From positions 248,001 to 312,000 of the forward strand of contig NZ_BMRY01000003.1 in the NCBI RefSeq assembly GCF_014648875.1: a DNA stretch of 64,000 bases. The letters run 5' to 3'. Position numbers and translations under genes: made by a program. The notes below the pieces were generated by a model. It worked only from the letters and a program-made list of their open reading frames with translations, did no database searches and had not been told where the DNA came from. This document shows positions 25,930 to 34,266 of this stretch, in pieces. This DNA comes from Streptomyces parvus. Lineage in GTDB: Bacteria; Actinomycetota; Actinomycetes; Streptomycetales; Streptomycetaceae. How positions within the stretch are numbered: the stretch's first letter is position 1; each line of letters starts with the position of its first letter.

Positions 25930-27306
25930 ATGACTTCTCTCGGTGAAGACCTGCTTCCCAGTACCCGGCGCGCCCTGCTGCACCGCATCGCCGTCGCCCA
26001 GCGGGACGGGCGTGCGCCGTCCCTCGTTGCTGCGGTGGGGCGGCAGGGGCGGACGGTATGGAGCGGGGCGCGTACGTGTGTCGACGGGCACGCTCCCGAT
26101 GCCGGTACGCAGTACCGGATCGGCTCGATCACCAAGACGTTCACGGCCGTTCTGGTGCTGCGGCTGCGGGACGAGGGGCTGATCGACCTCGGCGATCCGC
26201 TGGAGAAGCACCTTCCCGGTACGGGTGTGGGCGGGGCGACCGTCCGTCAGCTGCTCTGCCACAGTGCGGGGCTGGGGGCCGAGACGCCGGCCCCCTGGTG
26301 GGAGCGGACGCCCGGCAGCCTTCGGCCGGAGATCGCGGATGTGCTGGGCGATCGGCCGCAGGTGCATCCGGCCGGGCATCGCCATCACTACTCCAACCCC
26401 GGTTACACCCTGCTCGGTTCGCTGGTGGAAGCGGTTCGTGGCGTCTCCTGGGAAGAGGCGCTGCGTCGCGAGATCCTGGAACCGCTGGGCATGCACCGTA
26501 CGACGAGCGCCCCCGTGGCACCGCACGCGGGCGGCTGGGCCGTCCACCCCTGGGCGGACGTCATGCTGAGCGAGCCCGCCGAGGACCTCGGGATCATGGC
26601 GCCCGCCGGTCAGCTCTGGTCCACCGCGGAGGACCTGCTGAGGTTCGCCGCCTTCCTGACCGGGGGCGACGACCGGGTCCTGTCGGCCTCCTCCGTGCGG
26701 GAGATGCGGACGCCCGCCGTGCCGGTCGAGGCGGGCGGGAGCGGTTACGGTCTCGGGCTCCAGCTCGTCGGTGGCGAGGGGCGCGTGCTCTTCGGGCACT
26801 CGGGATCGCTGCCCGGATTCGTCGCCGGCCTCTGGGTGTGCGAGGAGGAGGACGTGGCGGCGGTCGCCCTGGCCAATGTCACTTCCGGGCTGCCCGCCGC
26901 GACGCTGGCCGCGGAACTCCTGGGCATCGTCGTCGAAGCCGAGCCACGGATCCCGGAGCCCTGGCGCCCGCTGCCCGAGGTGGACGACGAACTGCTCGCG
27001 CTGACCGGCATCTGGCACTGGGGCCCCAGCACCTTCACGCTGAGCCTCACAGGGGACCGGGGTCTCCAGCTCACACCGCTCGGCGGCAAGGGGCGCGGCG
27101 CGGCCTTCACCTACCGGTCGGACGGCACCTGGACGGGCCAGAACGACTACTACGCGGGGGAGACTCTGCGCGTCGTCCGCAGGGAAGACGGTTCGGTGGA
27201 CCACCTCGACCTCGGCTCATTCGTCTTCACACGCGAGCCGTACGAGGCGGGGGCAGCCGTGCCCGGCGGTGTGGACGCGGAGGGCTGGCGGGGGCTCGGC
27301 GGCTGA
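25930..27306 (+). CDS. Serine hydrolase of the beta-lactamase / D-Ala-D-Ala carboxypeptidase family
   Basis: The 458-residue protein has the class C beta-lactamase-type fold. SITK (in RIGSITKTFTAVLV) supplies the catalytic Ser and Lys, YSN (in HHYSNPGYTLLGS) the Tyr, and HSG (in LFGHSGSLPGFVAG) the third motif. No clear signal peptide is seen, so the enzyme may be cytoplasmic, as are many esterase-type members. The last 110 residues form a beta-rich accessory domain. AAGGG precedes the ATG. Substrate could be an ester, a D-amino peptide or a beta-lactam. The gene is convergent with a GNAT gene across a parS palindrome. Confidence 0.9.
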   Translation: MTSLGEDLLPSTRRALLHRIAVAQRDGRAPSLVAAVGRQGRTVWSGARTCVDGHAPDAGTQYRIGSITKTFTAVLVLRLRDEGLIDLGDPLEKHLPGTGVGGATVRQLLCHSAGLGAETPAPWWERTPGSLRPEIADVLGDRPQVHPAGHRHHYSNPGYTLLGSLVEAVRGVSWEEALRREILEPLGMHRTTSAPVAPHAGGWAVHPWADVMLSEPAEDLGIMAPAGQLWSTAEDLLRFAAFLTGGDDRVLSASSVREMRTPAVPVEAGGSGYGLGLQLVGGEGRVLFGHSGSLPGFVAGLWVCEEEDVAAVALANVTSGLPAATLAAELLGIVVEAEPRIPEPWRPLPEVDDELLALTGIWHWGPSTFTLSLTGDRGLQLTPLGGKGRGAAFTYRSDGTWTGQNDYYAGETLRVVRREDGSVDHLDLGSFVFTREPYEAGAAVPGGVDAEGWRGLGG

Positions 27307-27332
27307 GCTCAGGGGCCGGTGAACGGTTGGTG

Positions 27333-27372
27333 TGAACGGGTGGGTGTTTCACGTGAAACACCCACCCGTTCA
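27333..27372. terminator. parS site 5 at the centre of a 40-bp perfect palindrome; probable bidirectional terminator
   Basis: The core GTTTCACGTGAAAC lies at 27346-27359. Its flanks extend the symmetry to 20 nt on each side, starting TGAACGGGTGGGT. It occupies the gap between the convergent serine hydrolase and GNAT genes, 26 bp after one stop and 7 bp from the other. Confidence 0.85.
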
Positions 27373-27379
27373 TCTTCCG

Positions 27380-27832
27380 TCAGAGCGCCAGCTTGAAGCC
27401 CACATGGCTGGCTGTGAAGCCGAGGCGCTCGTAGAAGCGGTGCGCGTCCTCGCGGGTGATATCCGAGGTCAGCTGCACCAACTGGCAGTTCTGGCGGCGG
27501 GATTCGTCCACCGCCCACTGGATGAGCTGGGTACCGAGGCCGCTGCCGCGCTCGTCGCCGTGAATGCGGACACCCTCGATGATCGACCGCGTGGCACCGC
27601 GCCGGGACAGTCCCGGGATGATGGTCAGCTGAAGGGTGCCGACGACTCGCTCCTCACGAACGGCGACGACCACGTGCTGGTTCGGGTCGTCGGCCAGCCG
27701 CTGGAACGCCTCCTGGTACGGGGTGAGGTCGTCCGGTGACTCGCGCTGGGCGCCCAGGGGGTCGTCGGCGAGCATCGCGACCACTGCGGGCAGGTCGTCC
27801 GGGGTCGCGGGGCGTATTTCGAGATCGCTCAT
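27380..27832 (-). CDS. GNAT-family N-acetyltransferase
   Basis: The 150-residue protein is a single GNAT domain. VVGTLQLTIIPGLSRRG, the acetyl-CoA loop GDERGSGLGTQLIQWAVDES and a C-terminal YERLGFTASHVGFKL are all present, so it transfers an acetyl group from acetyl-CoA to an unknown amine. No Shine-Dalgarno is present. Instead, a perfect TAGAAT lies 7 nt ahead of the ATG, so translation is probably leaderless. It follows the marR gene on the same strand with a 29-bp gap but appears to have its own promoter. Confidence 0.92.
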   Translation of the reverse strand: MSDLEIRPATPDDLPAVVAMLADDPLGAQRESPDDLTPYQEAFQRLADDPNQHVVVAVREERVVGTLQLTIIPGLSRRGATRSIIEGVRIHGDERGSGLGTQLIQWAVDESRRQNCQLVQLTSDITREDAHRFYERLGFTASHVGFKLAL

Positions 27833-27839
27833 GATCGGG

Positions 27840-27845
27840 ATTCTA
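27840..27845 (-). promoter_or_regulatory. −10 element of the leaderless GNAT promoter
   Basis: TAGAAT on the minus strand lies exactly 7 nt before the GNAT ATG, the spacing that puts the transcription start at the A of the start codon. No good −35 is seen. Confidence 0.55.
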
Positions 27846-27861
27846 CGGCGGGCAGGGTGGG

Positions 27862-28320
27862 TCAGACCGGGGCCTTCAGCTCTTCGACCGCCCTGACCAG
27901 AGGGGCGAGCTCCGGGTTCTCCGCCGCCTCGTCCAGGGCTGCCCGCAGTGCGCTGTCGTTCGTCGGCCTGGCGGCCTTCAGCAGTGCGAGCCCGGACTCC
28001 GTGACGTCGGTGTAGATGCCCCGGCGGTCGGTGTCGCACAGATACCGGGTCAGCAGCCCACGGTCCTCGAGCCGGGTGACGAGCCGCGTGGTGGCGCTCT
28101 GACTGAGGACGACGGCGTCGGCGACCTGCTTCATCTGGAGATGCCCGCCGACGCCGTTGTGCTGCCGGCTCAACACGTCGAGCAGGGAGTACTCGCGTGC
28201 GCTGAGCCCGTGGCCGGCCTGGAGGGCCCGCTCGATACGGGCCTCGATCTTCCCGTGGAGCAGCGAGAGCGTGCACCAGCTCTGGGCAATGGCGGTCAGG
28301 GCGGGGTCGGTCGCTGTCAT
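27862..28320 (-). CDS. MarR-family transcriptional regulator
   Basis: The 152-residue protein has the MarR winged helix. LSAREYSLLDVLSR, the recognition helix region VVLSQSATTRLVTRLEDRGL and the wing CDTDRRGIYTDVTESG are recognisable. GGAGGAG precedes the ATG. It is divergent from an MFS gene, and three TGCAAT repeats lie between the two starts. The likely role is ligand-relieved repression of the exporter and of itself. Confidence 0.92.
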   Translation of the reverse strand: MTATDPALTAIAQSWCTLSLLHGKIEARIERALQAGHGLSAREYSLLDVLSRQHNGVGGHLQMKQVADAVVLSQSATTRLVTRLEDRGLLTRYLCDTDRRGIYTDVTESGLALLKAARPTNDSALRAALDEAAENPELAPLVRAVEELKAPV

Positions 28321-28369
28321 GTCTCTCTCCTCCGTACGGGAGCGGTGTGACTCCAGGATAGGGGACATC

Positions 28370-28413
28370 TGCAATAGCCCGCGCTTGCAATTAATCGGCG
28401 TCTGCAATTATTG
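28370..28413. promoter_or_regulatory. MarR/MFS intergenic control region with three TGCAAT repeats
   Basis: TGCAAT occurs at 28370, 28385 and 28402. The second overlaps a −35-like TTGCAA (28384-28389), and TATTGT at 28408-28413 lies 18 bp downstream as a −10 for the MFS gene. Bound MarR would occlude RNA polymerase. Partial symmetry with AATTA suggests half-sites. This is inference from layout. Confidence 0.5.
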
Positions 28414-28460
28414 TGGACGCTCGTAAGGCGCAGACGCAATCTCCAGGGAAGGTCAAACCC

Positions 28461-29672
28461 ATGCCGCTAGCGCTCCTCGCTCTCGCCATCGGGGCATTCG
28501 GGATCGGAACGACCGAGTTCGTGATCATGGGGCTGCTCCCCGAGGTCGCCGGTGATTTCCAGGTGTCGATCCCTACCGCGGGCTTCCTGGTGACCGGCTA
28601 CGCGCTCGGTGTGGTCATCGGTGCCCCGCTGATGACGCTGCTGGGCACCCGTGTCACCCGTAAGCGCATGCTGATGCTGCTCATGGGGCTGTTCGTCGTG
28701 GGCAACGTGGTGTCCGCGCTCGCCCCGATCTTCGGCGTCATGCTCGCCGGACGCGTGATCGCCTCCCTCGCGCACGGTGCCTTCTTCGGCATCGGCTCGG
28801 TGGTCGCGGCCGACCTGGTCGCTCCGCAGAAGAAGGCCGGGGCCATCGCCATGATGTTCACCGGACTCACCGTCGCCAACGTCGTCGGCGTCCCGCTCGG
28901 CACGTTCATCGGGCAGACCGCGGGCTGGCGGACCACGTTCCTCGTCGTCGCCGCCCTGGGTGTCGTGGGACTGCTCGGCGTCGCGAAGCTCGTACCGGAG
29001 CAGCCCAAGGCCGAAGGCGTACGCATCCGCCACGAGCTGGCCGCGTTCCGCAACGTCCAGGTTCTGCTGGCGATGGCCATGACCGTCCTGGGCTTCGGCG
29101 GGGTCTTCGCCGCCATCACCTACATCACCCCGATGATGACCGAGATCGCCGGCTACTCGGCCTCGTCCGTCACCTGGCTGCTGGTTCTCTTCGGCCTCGG
29201 CATGGTGGGTGGCAACCTGATCGGCGGCAGGTTCGCCGACCGCCGTCTGATGCCCCTGCTGTACGTCTCGCTCGGCGCGCTCGCCGCGGTCCTCGGCCTG
29301 TTCACCGTGACCGCCCACAACAAGGTCGCCGCAGCCGTCACCATCGTCCTGATCGGCGCCCTGGGCTTCGCGACCGTACCGCCGCTGCAGAAGCGGGTCC
29401 TCGACCAGGCGGCGGGTGCGCCGACGCTGGCCTCCGCGGTCAACATCGGGGCCTTCAACCTCGGCAACGCCCTCTCCGCCTGGCTCGGCGGTCTCGTCAT
29501 CGCGGCCGGTCTCGGCTACACGGCCCCGAACTGGGTCGGCGCCGCGCTCGCCGCGTCGGCGCTGGTCCTGGCGGTGCTCTCCAGCCTTCTGGAACGCCGG
29601 GAGGCCGGGAAGGGCCGGATCGTCACGGGGAACAGCGCCGAGCCGGCCCCCGTGCCGGCTGCCCGGCACTGA
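28461..29672 (+). CDS. MFS transporter, DHA1 type (AraJ/Cml-like)
   Basis: The 403-residue protein has twelve hydrophobic helices. IGTTEFVIMGLLPEVAGD in TM1 is the hallmark of the AraJ/chloramphenicol-resistance group of drug:proton antiporters, and TRVTRKRMLMLLMG is the TM2-TM3 loop. GGGAAGG precedes the ATG. It is divergently arranged with a MarR gene, the usual layout for an inducible multidrug exporter. The compound exported is unknown. Confidence 0.92.
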   Translation: MPLALLALAIGAFGIGTTEFVIMGLLPEVAGDFQVSIPTAGFLVTGYALGVVIGAPLMTLLGTRVTRKRMLMLLMGLFVVGNVVSALAPIFGVMLAGRVIASLAHGAFFGIGSVVAADLVAPQKKAGAIAMMFTGLTVANVVGVPLGTFIGQTAGWRTTFLVVAALGVVGLLGVAKLVPEQPKAEGVRIRHELAAFRNVQVLLAMAMTVLGFGGVFAAITYITPMMTEIAGYSASSVTWLLVLFGLGMVGGNLIGGRFADRRLMPLLYVSLGALAAVLGLFTVTAHNKVAAAVTIVLIGALGFATVPPLQKRVLDQAAGAPTLASAVNIGAFNLGNALSAWLGGLVIAAGLGYTAPNWVGAALAASALVLAVLSSLLERREAGKGRIVTGNSAEPAPVPAARH

Positions 29673-29767
29673 CCCCGCCGCCCCCGGGCCCGCGCAGCGG
29701 GGCCGGTCGTACCGCAACTCGGCCGTCGCGCGGCCGAGTCCGTACGGCGACCGGGCCACACCGCGAC

Positions 29768-29800
29768 GCAGCCGCGCCGTCCTCGTGACGGTGCGGCTGC
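29768..29800. terminator. Bidirectional terminator between the MFS and double-GNAT genes
   Basis: Two 14-nt arms (GCAGCCGCGCCGTC and complement with one G-T pair) enclose a 5-nt loop in the convergent gap. The hairpin works for both strands. Confidence 0.65.
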
Positions 29801-29807
29801 TTCCGCG

Positions 29808-30749
29808 TCAGCCCGTCGCGACGGTGAGCGGGGCGAACCTGTGGGCCGCGTCACCGGGCAGATCCGGGATGCCGTACGTCATCACGGTGGTCCTGGAGAC
29901 GGGCTCAAGACCGCACTCCATCAACCAGCCGAGCAGTTCCTTGTGCCGGGCGTCGACATCGGCCCGCAGCGGCCGGTCCGTCGTGGCGGCCAGGGCCGCT
30001 ACCAGGGCCTGCGCGGTGGCCGTGTCCCGTGCGATCAGCGGCCCCACCACCTCGGCGTGCCCGCTCGGCCAGAGCGCCGCGTAGCCGACCAGCTCGCCGT
30101 GGTCCTCGGCGACCTGGAGCCGGTCGGCGAAGGCGGGCAGCCGGGCGAGGAGATGGGTCCGGTCGGCGCCGAACACAGGGAGGTCGAGCCGGACCATCGC
30201 CTGCAGATCGTCCGCCGCGGCCGGCCGGGTGGTCACGGACGAGGCCGACGACGGAGGCGCAGAAGCCGGGAGAGCCGACGAGGAGCGAGTGGGAGAGGCC
30301 GTGCCCGAGGGGGAGCCGCCGGAGCCGATCGCTTCGAAACGGCCGCCGACGCGTTCGGCCCGGCCCACGGGGGAGAAGCCGAGGTTTTCGTAGAGCGGCT
30401 GTCCCTGCTCCGTGGCGTACAGGGCGAGCGGGGTGTTCCCCGCCGTCTCCATCACGTGCCGCATGAGCCGGCGGGCGATTCCCTGACGTCCGTAGCGTCC
30501 GGCGACGAGCATCATGCCGACCGCGGTGAAGTCGGATCCATAGGGCATGGTCAGACACGTCGCGGCCAGACCCTTGCCGTCCGGGGCGTCGATCCCGTAC
30601 CCGGTGCCGGCCGAGAGGAGCAGCCCCCACCGGTGTTCGTCGCGCGGCCAGCCGCGGTCCTCGCAGAGATCGGCGCAGGGGACCAGGTCTCCCCGGTTCA
30701 GGCGTCGGATCGGCAGGTCGACGAGGGAGCGGGGTGAAGGGCTGTGCAT
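29808..30749 (-). CDS. Tandem GNAT acetyltransferase
   Basis: The 313-residue protein contains two GNAT domains. The first spans residues about 10-140, with the acetyl-CoA loop GRYGRQGIARRLMRHVM. The second spans about 170-305 and is more degenerate, with no clear Q/RxxGxG/A motif, so it may be structural. A Ser/Pro/Ala linker joins them. The acceptor is unknown. Its ATG lies 4 bp after the stop of the preceding membrane-protein gene, indicating one transcript. No good Shine-Dalgarno is visible, consistent with translational coupling. Confidence 0.88.
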   Translation of the reverse strand: MHSPSPRSLVDLPIRRLNRGDLVPCADLCEDRGWPRDEHRWGLLLSAGTGYGIDAPDGKGLAATCLTMPYGSDFTAVGMMLVAGRYGRQGIARRLMRHVMETAGNTPLALYATEQGQPLYENLGFSPVGRAERVGGRFEAIGSGGSPSGTASPTRSSSALPASAPPSSASSVTTRPAAADDLQAMVRLDLPVFGADRTHLLARLPAFADRLQVAEDHGELVGYAALWPSGHAEVVGPLIARDTATAQALVAALAATTDRPLRADVDARHKELLGWLMECGLEPVSRTTVMTYGIPDLPGDAAHRFAPLTVATG

Positions 30750-30753
30750 GGGG

Positions 30754-31158
30754 TCAGGCTGTCTGACGGGGTGATCGCGCGTCCACCGATTTCGCGGAAC
30801 TGGCCGAGAACCGCAGCCGTCTGCCCCGCCGGGTGAGCCCCCAGGGCTTGAGGTTCGAGATCGCGGTGATGAGGAGATAGGTGCCGGTGGCCACCGACGG
30901 AGCGATCACGAGGTTGATGTCGACGGCTCCATCGGCGGCCGCCGCGTCGATCCCGGGGCGCAGGGAGAAGATCGACAGGCCCGTCGTGATCAGGGTCCGC
31001 CAGAACGTGGTCCACACCCAGCGATGCCGGGCCAGACCCCACGGGGTGCCCAGCGCCAGCAGACCGACGGTCAGGCCGAGCCGGCTGACGGAGACGGCGA
31101 CATGGGCGACGAGGAGCCCTCGGCGTACGGGGCGCTTGAGTGGTTTCACGTGAAACAC
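30754..31158 (-). CDS. DUF2269-like small membrane protein, apparently shortened
   Basis: The 134-residue protein reads (V)FHVKPLKRPVRRGLLVAHVA and continues through LGLTVGLLALGTPWGLARHR and LKPWGLTRRGRRLR, as in DUF2269-like integral membrane proteins of streptomycetes. From memory, those are longer, with one or two extra helices between GLLALG and TPWGLARH, so an in-frame internal deletion is likely. The start is uncertain: GTG at 31158 or 31149, both in the parS site that overlaps the 5' end. Function is unknown. It is followed closely by the tandem GNAT gene. Confidence 0.65.
   Translation of the reverse strand: MFHVKPLKRPVRRGLLVAHVAVSVSRLGLTVGLLALGTPWGLARHRWVWTTFWRTLITTGLSIFSLRPGIDAAAADGAVDINLVIAPSVATGTYLLITAISNLKPWGLTRRGRRLRFSASSAKSVDARSPRQTA
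31143..31156. other. parS site 6, overlapping a start codon
   Basis: An exact GTTTCACGTGAAAC overlaps the start of the DUF2269-like gene. Read on the minus strand it encodes FHVK directly after a GTG. The flanks are not symmetrical. Confidence 0.9.
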
Positions 31159-31268
31159 GATGCCGAGCCCGACCGTCCCGGGGCGTCCCGGGGCAGCAGT
31201 ACCCACGGATACCGGCCGGGGAGTAGGCGCCCTGGCCGGTACTGGGACGTCCACCCGGCGTGGGGGCG

Positions 31269-31748
31269 TCAGCCCAGGTCGGGGGCGTGCATCGCGCGTA
31301 CGCCTTCGATGTTGCCGTCCAGGTAGTGCCGCAGGGACAGCGGGACGAGGTGCACGGCCGCGATCCCGACCCGGCTGAACGGCACCCGGACGATCTCGTA
31401 CTCGCCGGTGGGTTCGTCGATCTCCGGACCGTGCCGCAGGGAGACGTCCATCGACGCCAGCCGACAGACGAAGAAGTGCTGGACCTTCACCCCCGTCACT
31501 CCGCCGTCCGCGATGTGCTCCACGGTGTCGACGAAGCACGGGACCACGTCGACGATCTTGGCGCCGAGCTCCTCGTCGACCTCGCGGTGCAGTGCGTCGA
31601 CGACGGTGGCGTCCTCCGGCTCGACCCCGCCGCCGGGCGTCACCCAGTACGGATCGACTCCCGGCTTCGTGCGCTTGATCAGGATGAGATCGTCGCCGTC
31701 GAGCAGGACGGCGCGTGCGGTGCGCTTGACCACAGGACGTTCGGTCAT
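31269..31748 (-). CDS. Nudix hydrolase
   Basis: The 159-residue protein has a clear Nudix box, GGGVEPEDATVVDALHREVD followed by EELGAKI, matching Gx5Ex7REUxEExGU. It would hydrolyse a nucleoside diphosphate linked to another group. The substrate is not predictable. The C-terminal part includes a YLDGNIEGVRAM segment. It lies in a minus-strand run after the PLP lyase gene with a 75-bp gap, probably co-transcribed. Confidence 0.92.
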   Translation of the reverse strand: MTERPVVKRTARAVLLDGDDLILIKRTKPGVDPYWVTPGGGVEPEDATVVDALHREVDEELGAKIVDVVPCFVDTVEHIADGGVTGVKVQHFFVCRLASMDVSLRHGPEIDEPTGEYEIVRVPFSRVGIAAVHLVPLSLRHYLDGNIEGVRAMHAPDLG

Positions 31749-31823
31749 GGCAAGAGAGTGGCCCGCGGAGAGCCGTCTGAAACTCCTCCGGCCTGATCCG
31801 GACGCAAGGTCCCGGGGCCTGTC

Positions 31824-32948
31824 CTACCGGACCGCCGCGTGCAGCGCCTGTTCGACGTCGGCGAGCAGATCCTCGGGGTCCTCCGCGCCGACCGAGAAGC
31901 GGATGAAGCCCTCCGCGACGGCGTCGCCTCCCCAACGCCCCCGGCGCTCCGCGGTGGACCGGACGCCTCCGAAGCTCGTCGCGTCGTCGACCAGGCGCAG
32001 CGCGGTCAGGAACCGTTCCGCGGTGTCCCGGTCGGCCAGCTCGAAGGAGACCACGGACCCGAAGCGCTGCATCTGGCGGGTGGCGACGGCGTACGACGGG
32101 TCGGTGGGCAGCCCCGGATACCGCAGGCCTGTCACCTCGGCCCGCTTGGCCAGTGCCTCGGCGAGGGCGAGGGCGGTGGTGCACTGCCGGTCGATGCGGA
32201 TCTGGAGGGTGGACAGCGAACGGTGGGCGAGCCAGGCCTCCATCGGCCCGGGAATCGCTCCGACGACCTTGCGCCAGCGCCGTACATCCGCGGTCAGACG
32301 GGGGTCGCGGCAGGTCACATGGCCGAGCAGGATGTCGCCGTGGCCGGTCATGCCCTTGGTGTCACTGGCGACGGAGAAGTCGGCGCCCAGCTCCAGCGGG
32401 CGCTGGCCGATCGGGGTGGCCAGGGTGTTGTCGACGGCGACCAGGGCGCCCGCCGCGTGCGCGGCCTCCACCAGCCGCCGGATGTCGCAGACGTCCAGGC
32501 CCGGGTTGGACGGGCTCTCGATCCACAGCAGCTTCGCCCCGGTCAGCAGGGCGAGCTGGGCGTCGCCGCCGGTCGGCGCGGTCCGGACCTCGACCCCGTA
32601 CGCCGCCAGTTGCTCCCGTACGAGAGGGAGCGCCTGGTAGCCGTCGTCGGGCAGGACCACGGCGTCGCCCGAGCGGACCTGGGAGAGCAGCACCGCGGTG
32701 ATCGCCGCCATGCCCGAGGCGAACACCGTCGTGCCCACCTCCTCGCCGGGAGCCTCCAGCTCACCGATGGCCCGCTCCAGGTGGGTCCAGGTCGGGTTGG
32801 TCTCCCGGCCGTAGGTGTAGGGGCCCACCGGTTCGCCGGAGAGGTGGAAGTGCGCGGCGAAGACGGGGCCGGGCAGCGTGGGCTCGAACTGCTCCGGTTC
32901 CGGAAGCCCGGCGCGTACCGCACGTGTTCCGTCGCCCATGGTGCTCAT
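31824..32948 (-). CDS. PLP-dependent Cys/Met metabolism enzyme (cystathionine gamma-lyase-like)
   Basis: The 374-residue protein is a fold-type I PLP enzyme of the Cys/Met metabolism family. The PLP lysine lies in SDTKGMTGHGD. YTYGRETNPTWTHLE and the FASGMAAITAV loop match the phosphate-binding region, and VDNTLATPIGQRP the aspartate strand. It probably cleaves cystathionine, or catalyses a related gamma elimination or replacement, and so links to cysteine supply. AAGGAG precedes the first ATG (MSTMGDG), and a second ATG lies three codons later. Confidence 0.9.
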   Translation of the reverse strand: MSTMGDGTRAVRAGLPEPEQFEPTLPGPVFAAHFHLSGEPVGPYTYGRETNPTWTHLERAIGELEAPGEEVGTTVFASGMAAITAVLLSQVRSGDAVVLPDDGYQALPLVREQLAAYGVEVRTAPTGGDAQLALLTGAKLLWIESPSNPGLDVCDIRRLVEAAHAAGALVAVDNTLATPIGQRPLELGADFSVASDTKGMTGHGDILLGHVTCRDPRLTADVRRWRKVVGAIPGPMEAWLAHRSLSTLQIRIDRQCTTALALAEALAKRAEVTGLRYPGLPTDPSYAVATRQMQRFGSVVSFELADRDTAERFLTALRLVDDATSFGGVRSTAERRGRWGGDAVAEGFIRFSVGAEDPEDLLADVEQALHAAVR

Positions 32949-33086
32949 GCCCTGCTCCTTCGCTGTTCTCCCCGGTGGAGACCGATGTCCCCCGCACTCT
33001 TCCAGAGAGGTCGGGAGCAGCCTTCCGCCGCGTACCGGAATCCCGAATGCTGGGATCCGGGAGTGCCGGGCCCGGGGCCCCCGGGG

Positions 33087-33464
33087 TCAGTTCTCGTCGG
33101 GCAGGACCACATTGAGCGCCCAGGACACCACCGAGATGATCAGTCCACCGAGCACCGCCGTCCAGAAACCCTCGACGTGGAAGCTGAGGTCGACCACGCC
33201 TGCCAGCCAGGAGGTCAGCAACAGCATCAGGGCGTTGACCACCAGGGTGATCAACCCCAGCGTCAGGATGAACAACGGGAAGGTCAGGAGCTGGACCACC
33301 GGCTTCACCACGGAGTTCACCACGCCGAAGATCAGCGCCACCAGGATCAGGGTGAGGGCCTTGCGGCCCGTGCTGCCGCCCTCCAGTGTGATGTTGCCGA
33401 TCAGCCAGATGGCCACGGCCAGCGCACCAGCGTTGGCGATCGTCTTGACTACGAAATTCTTCAT
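33087..33464 (-). CDS. Phage holin family 4 superfamily IV-like membrane protein
   Basis: The 125-residue protein has four hydrophobic helices (FVVKTIANAGALAVAIWLIG, LILVALIFGVVNSVVKP, LFILTLGLITLVVNALMLLL and LGGLIISVVSWALNVVLP), as in the PF04020 four-TM family called phage holin-like or YvlD. Despite the name it occurs as a chromosomal gene in most actinobacteria and is not evidence of a prophage. No Shine-Dalgarno is seen, but CACGAT lies 7 nt before the ATG, so it may be leaderless. It is divergent from the cupin gene. Confidence 0.88.
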   Translation of the reverse strand: MKNFVVKTIANAGALAVAIWLIGNITLEGGSTGRKALTLILVALIFGVVNSVVKPVVQLLTFPLFILTLGLITLVVNALMLLLTSWLAGVVDLSFHVEGFWTAVLGGLIISVVSWALNVVLPDEN

Positions 33465-33551
33465 GTGTCTGATCGTGGCAGACATGATCGGTGGTGGACA
33501 CCGGCAGTACAGGTACAGCCGACAGCGCGGGCACAAGGGGCGGGACGGGCC

Positions 33552-33869
33552 ATGAAGGCATTCAGACTGGACGAGCTGGAGGCGGAGCGGGCCGCCAACG
33601 ACGGCGCCTATCTGCAGTTCGTGCGGGAGCGCAACATGTCGGTCGGTCTGTACGCCCTGGACGCGGGAGAGCTCGATCCGCAGCAGCCGCACCAGCAGGA
33701 CGAGGTCTACTTCGTCGTCAGCGGGCGTGCGTCGATCACGGTGGGGATGGAGACCACTCAGGTCGGCAGGGGGAGCGTCGTCTATGTGCCCGCGGGTGTG
33801 GCCCACAAGTTCCACCACATCACCGAGGACCTCAGGGTGATGGTCGTCTTCTCGCCGCCGGAGGGCTGA
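33552..33869 (+). CDS. Cupin-domain protein
   Basis: The 105-residue protein is a single cupin barrel. HQQDEVYFVVSGRASITVG supplies the first metal-binding motif (His, Glu), and VYVPAGVAHKFHHI the second (His). It probably binds a divalent metal. Small cupins of this type serve as isomerases, oxygenases or sensors, and which applies is not readable. GGACGG lies before the ATG. It stands alone between a holin-like gene and a small membrane protein gene. Confidence 0.88.
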   Translation: MKAFRLDELEAERAANDGAYLQFVRERNMSVGLYALDAGELDPQQPHQQDEVYFVVSGRASITVGMETTQVGRGSVVYVPAGVAHKFHHITEDLRVMVVFSPPEG

Positions 33870-34019
33870 GGGGCCTGCCCGTACCTGCCGGGGGCGGTCG
33901 TTTCCTCTCGGGGATCCCTAGGGGCTCGATCAGGGGTCTTCAAGGGCTGCGCGTGCCCACCGGAGCCCTTCTCGCCTTTAGCATCGAGTGCAAGGATCCA
34001 GAGAGACGAGGTAGAGGCG

Positions 34020-34238
34020 ATGGCCGTGCGGGAGATATTCGCGGGAATGCCCTGGTGGGTGAAGTGGATCGCGGTGCCCGTCATTGCGATCTTCGTGTTC
34101 GGCGGTCTGATCGCCAGCGTGGTCGGCTTTGTGATCAGCCTGCTCTTCAAGGCGCTGATCTTCGTCGTGCTGGTCGGCGGACTGATCTTCGTCGTCCGTA
34201 AGTTCATGTCGTCGTCGTCCTCGCGCGGTGACTGGTAG
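34020..34238 (+). CDS. Small membrane protein (DUF5326-like)
   Basis: The 72-residue protein consists of a short amphipathic head (MAVREIFAGMPWWVKW) and two hydrophobic helices, ending in a serine-rich basic tail (RKFMSSSSSRGDW). GAGGTAGAGG lies before the ATG. It resembles the streptomycete DUF5326 family of unknown function. The last 26 bp of the gene, including the stop, are duplicated in tandem just downstream. Confidence 0.82.
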   Translation: MAVREIFAGMPWWVKWIAVPVIAIFVFGGLIASVVGFVISLLFKALIFVVLVGGLIFVVRKFMSSSSSRGDW

Positions 34239-34266
34239 ACCGTCGTCCTCGCGCGATGACCGGTAG
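34213..34266 (+). repeat. Imperfect tandem duplication at the end of the small membrane gene
   Basis: A 26-bp block (CGTCGTCCTCGCGCGGTGAC start) recurs 28 bp later with two mismatches. The stop codon lies in the first copy, so the second copy is non-coding. Confidence 0.7.

Noticed and set aside
33087..33464. Prophage holin
   Set aside because: The family name is historical; no other phage genes, integrase or attachment sites are near, and the gene is a normal chromosomal neighbour of PLP and cupin genes.
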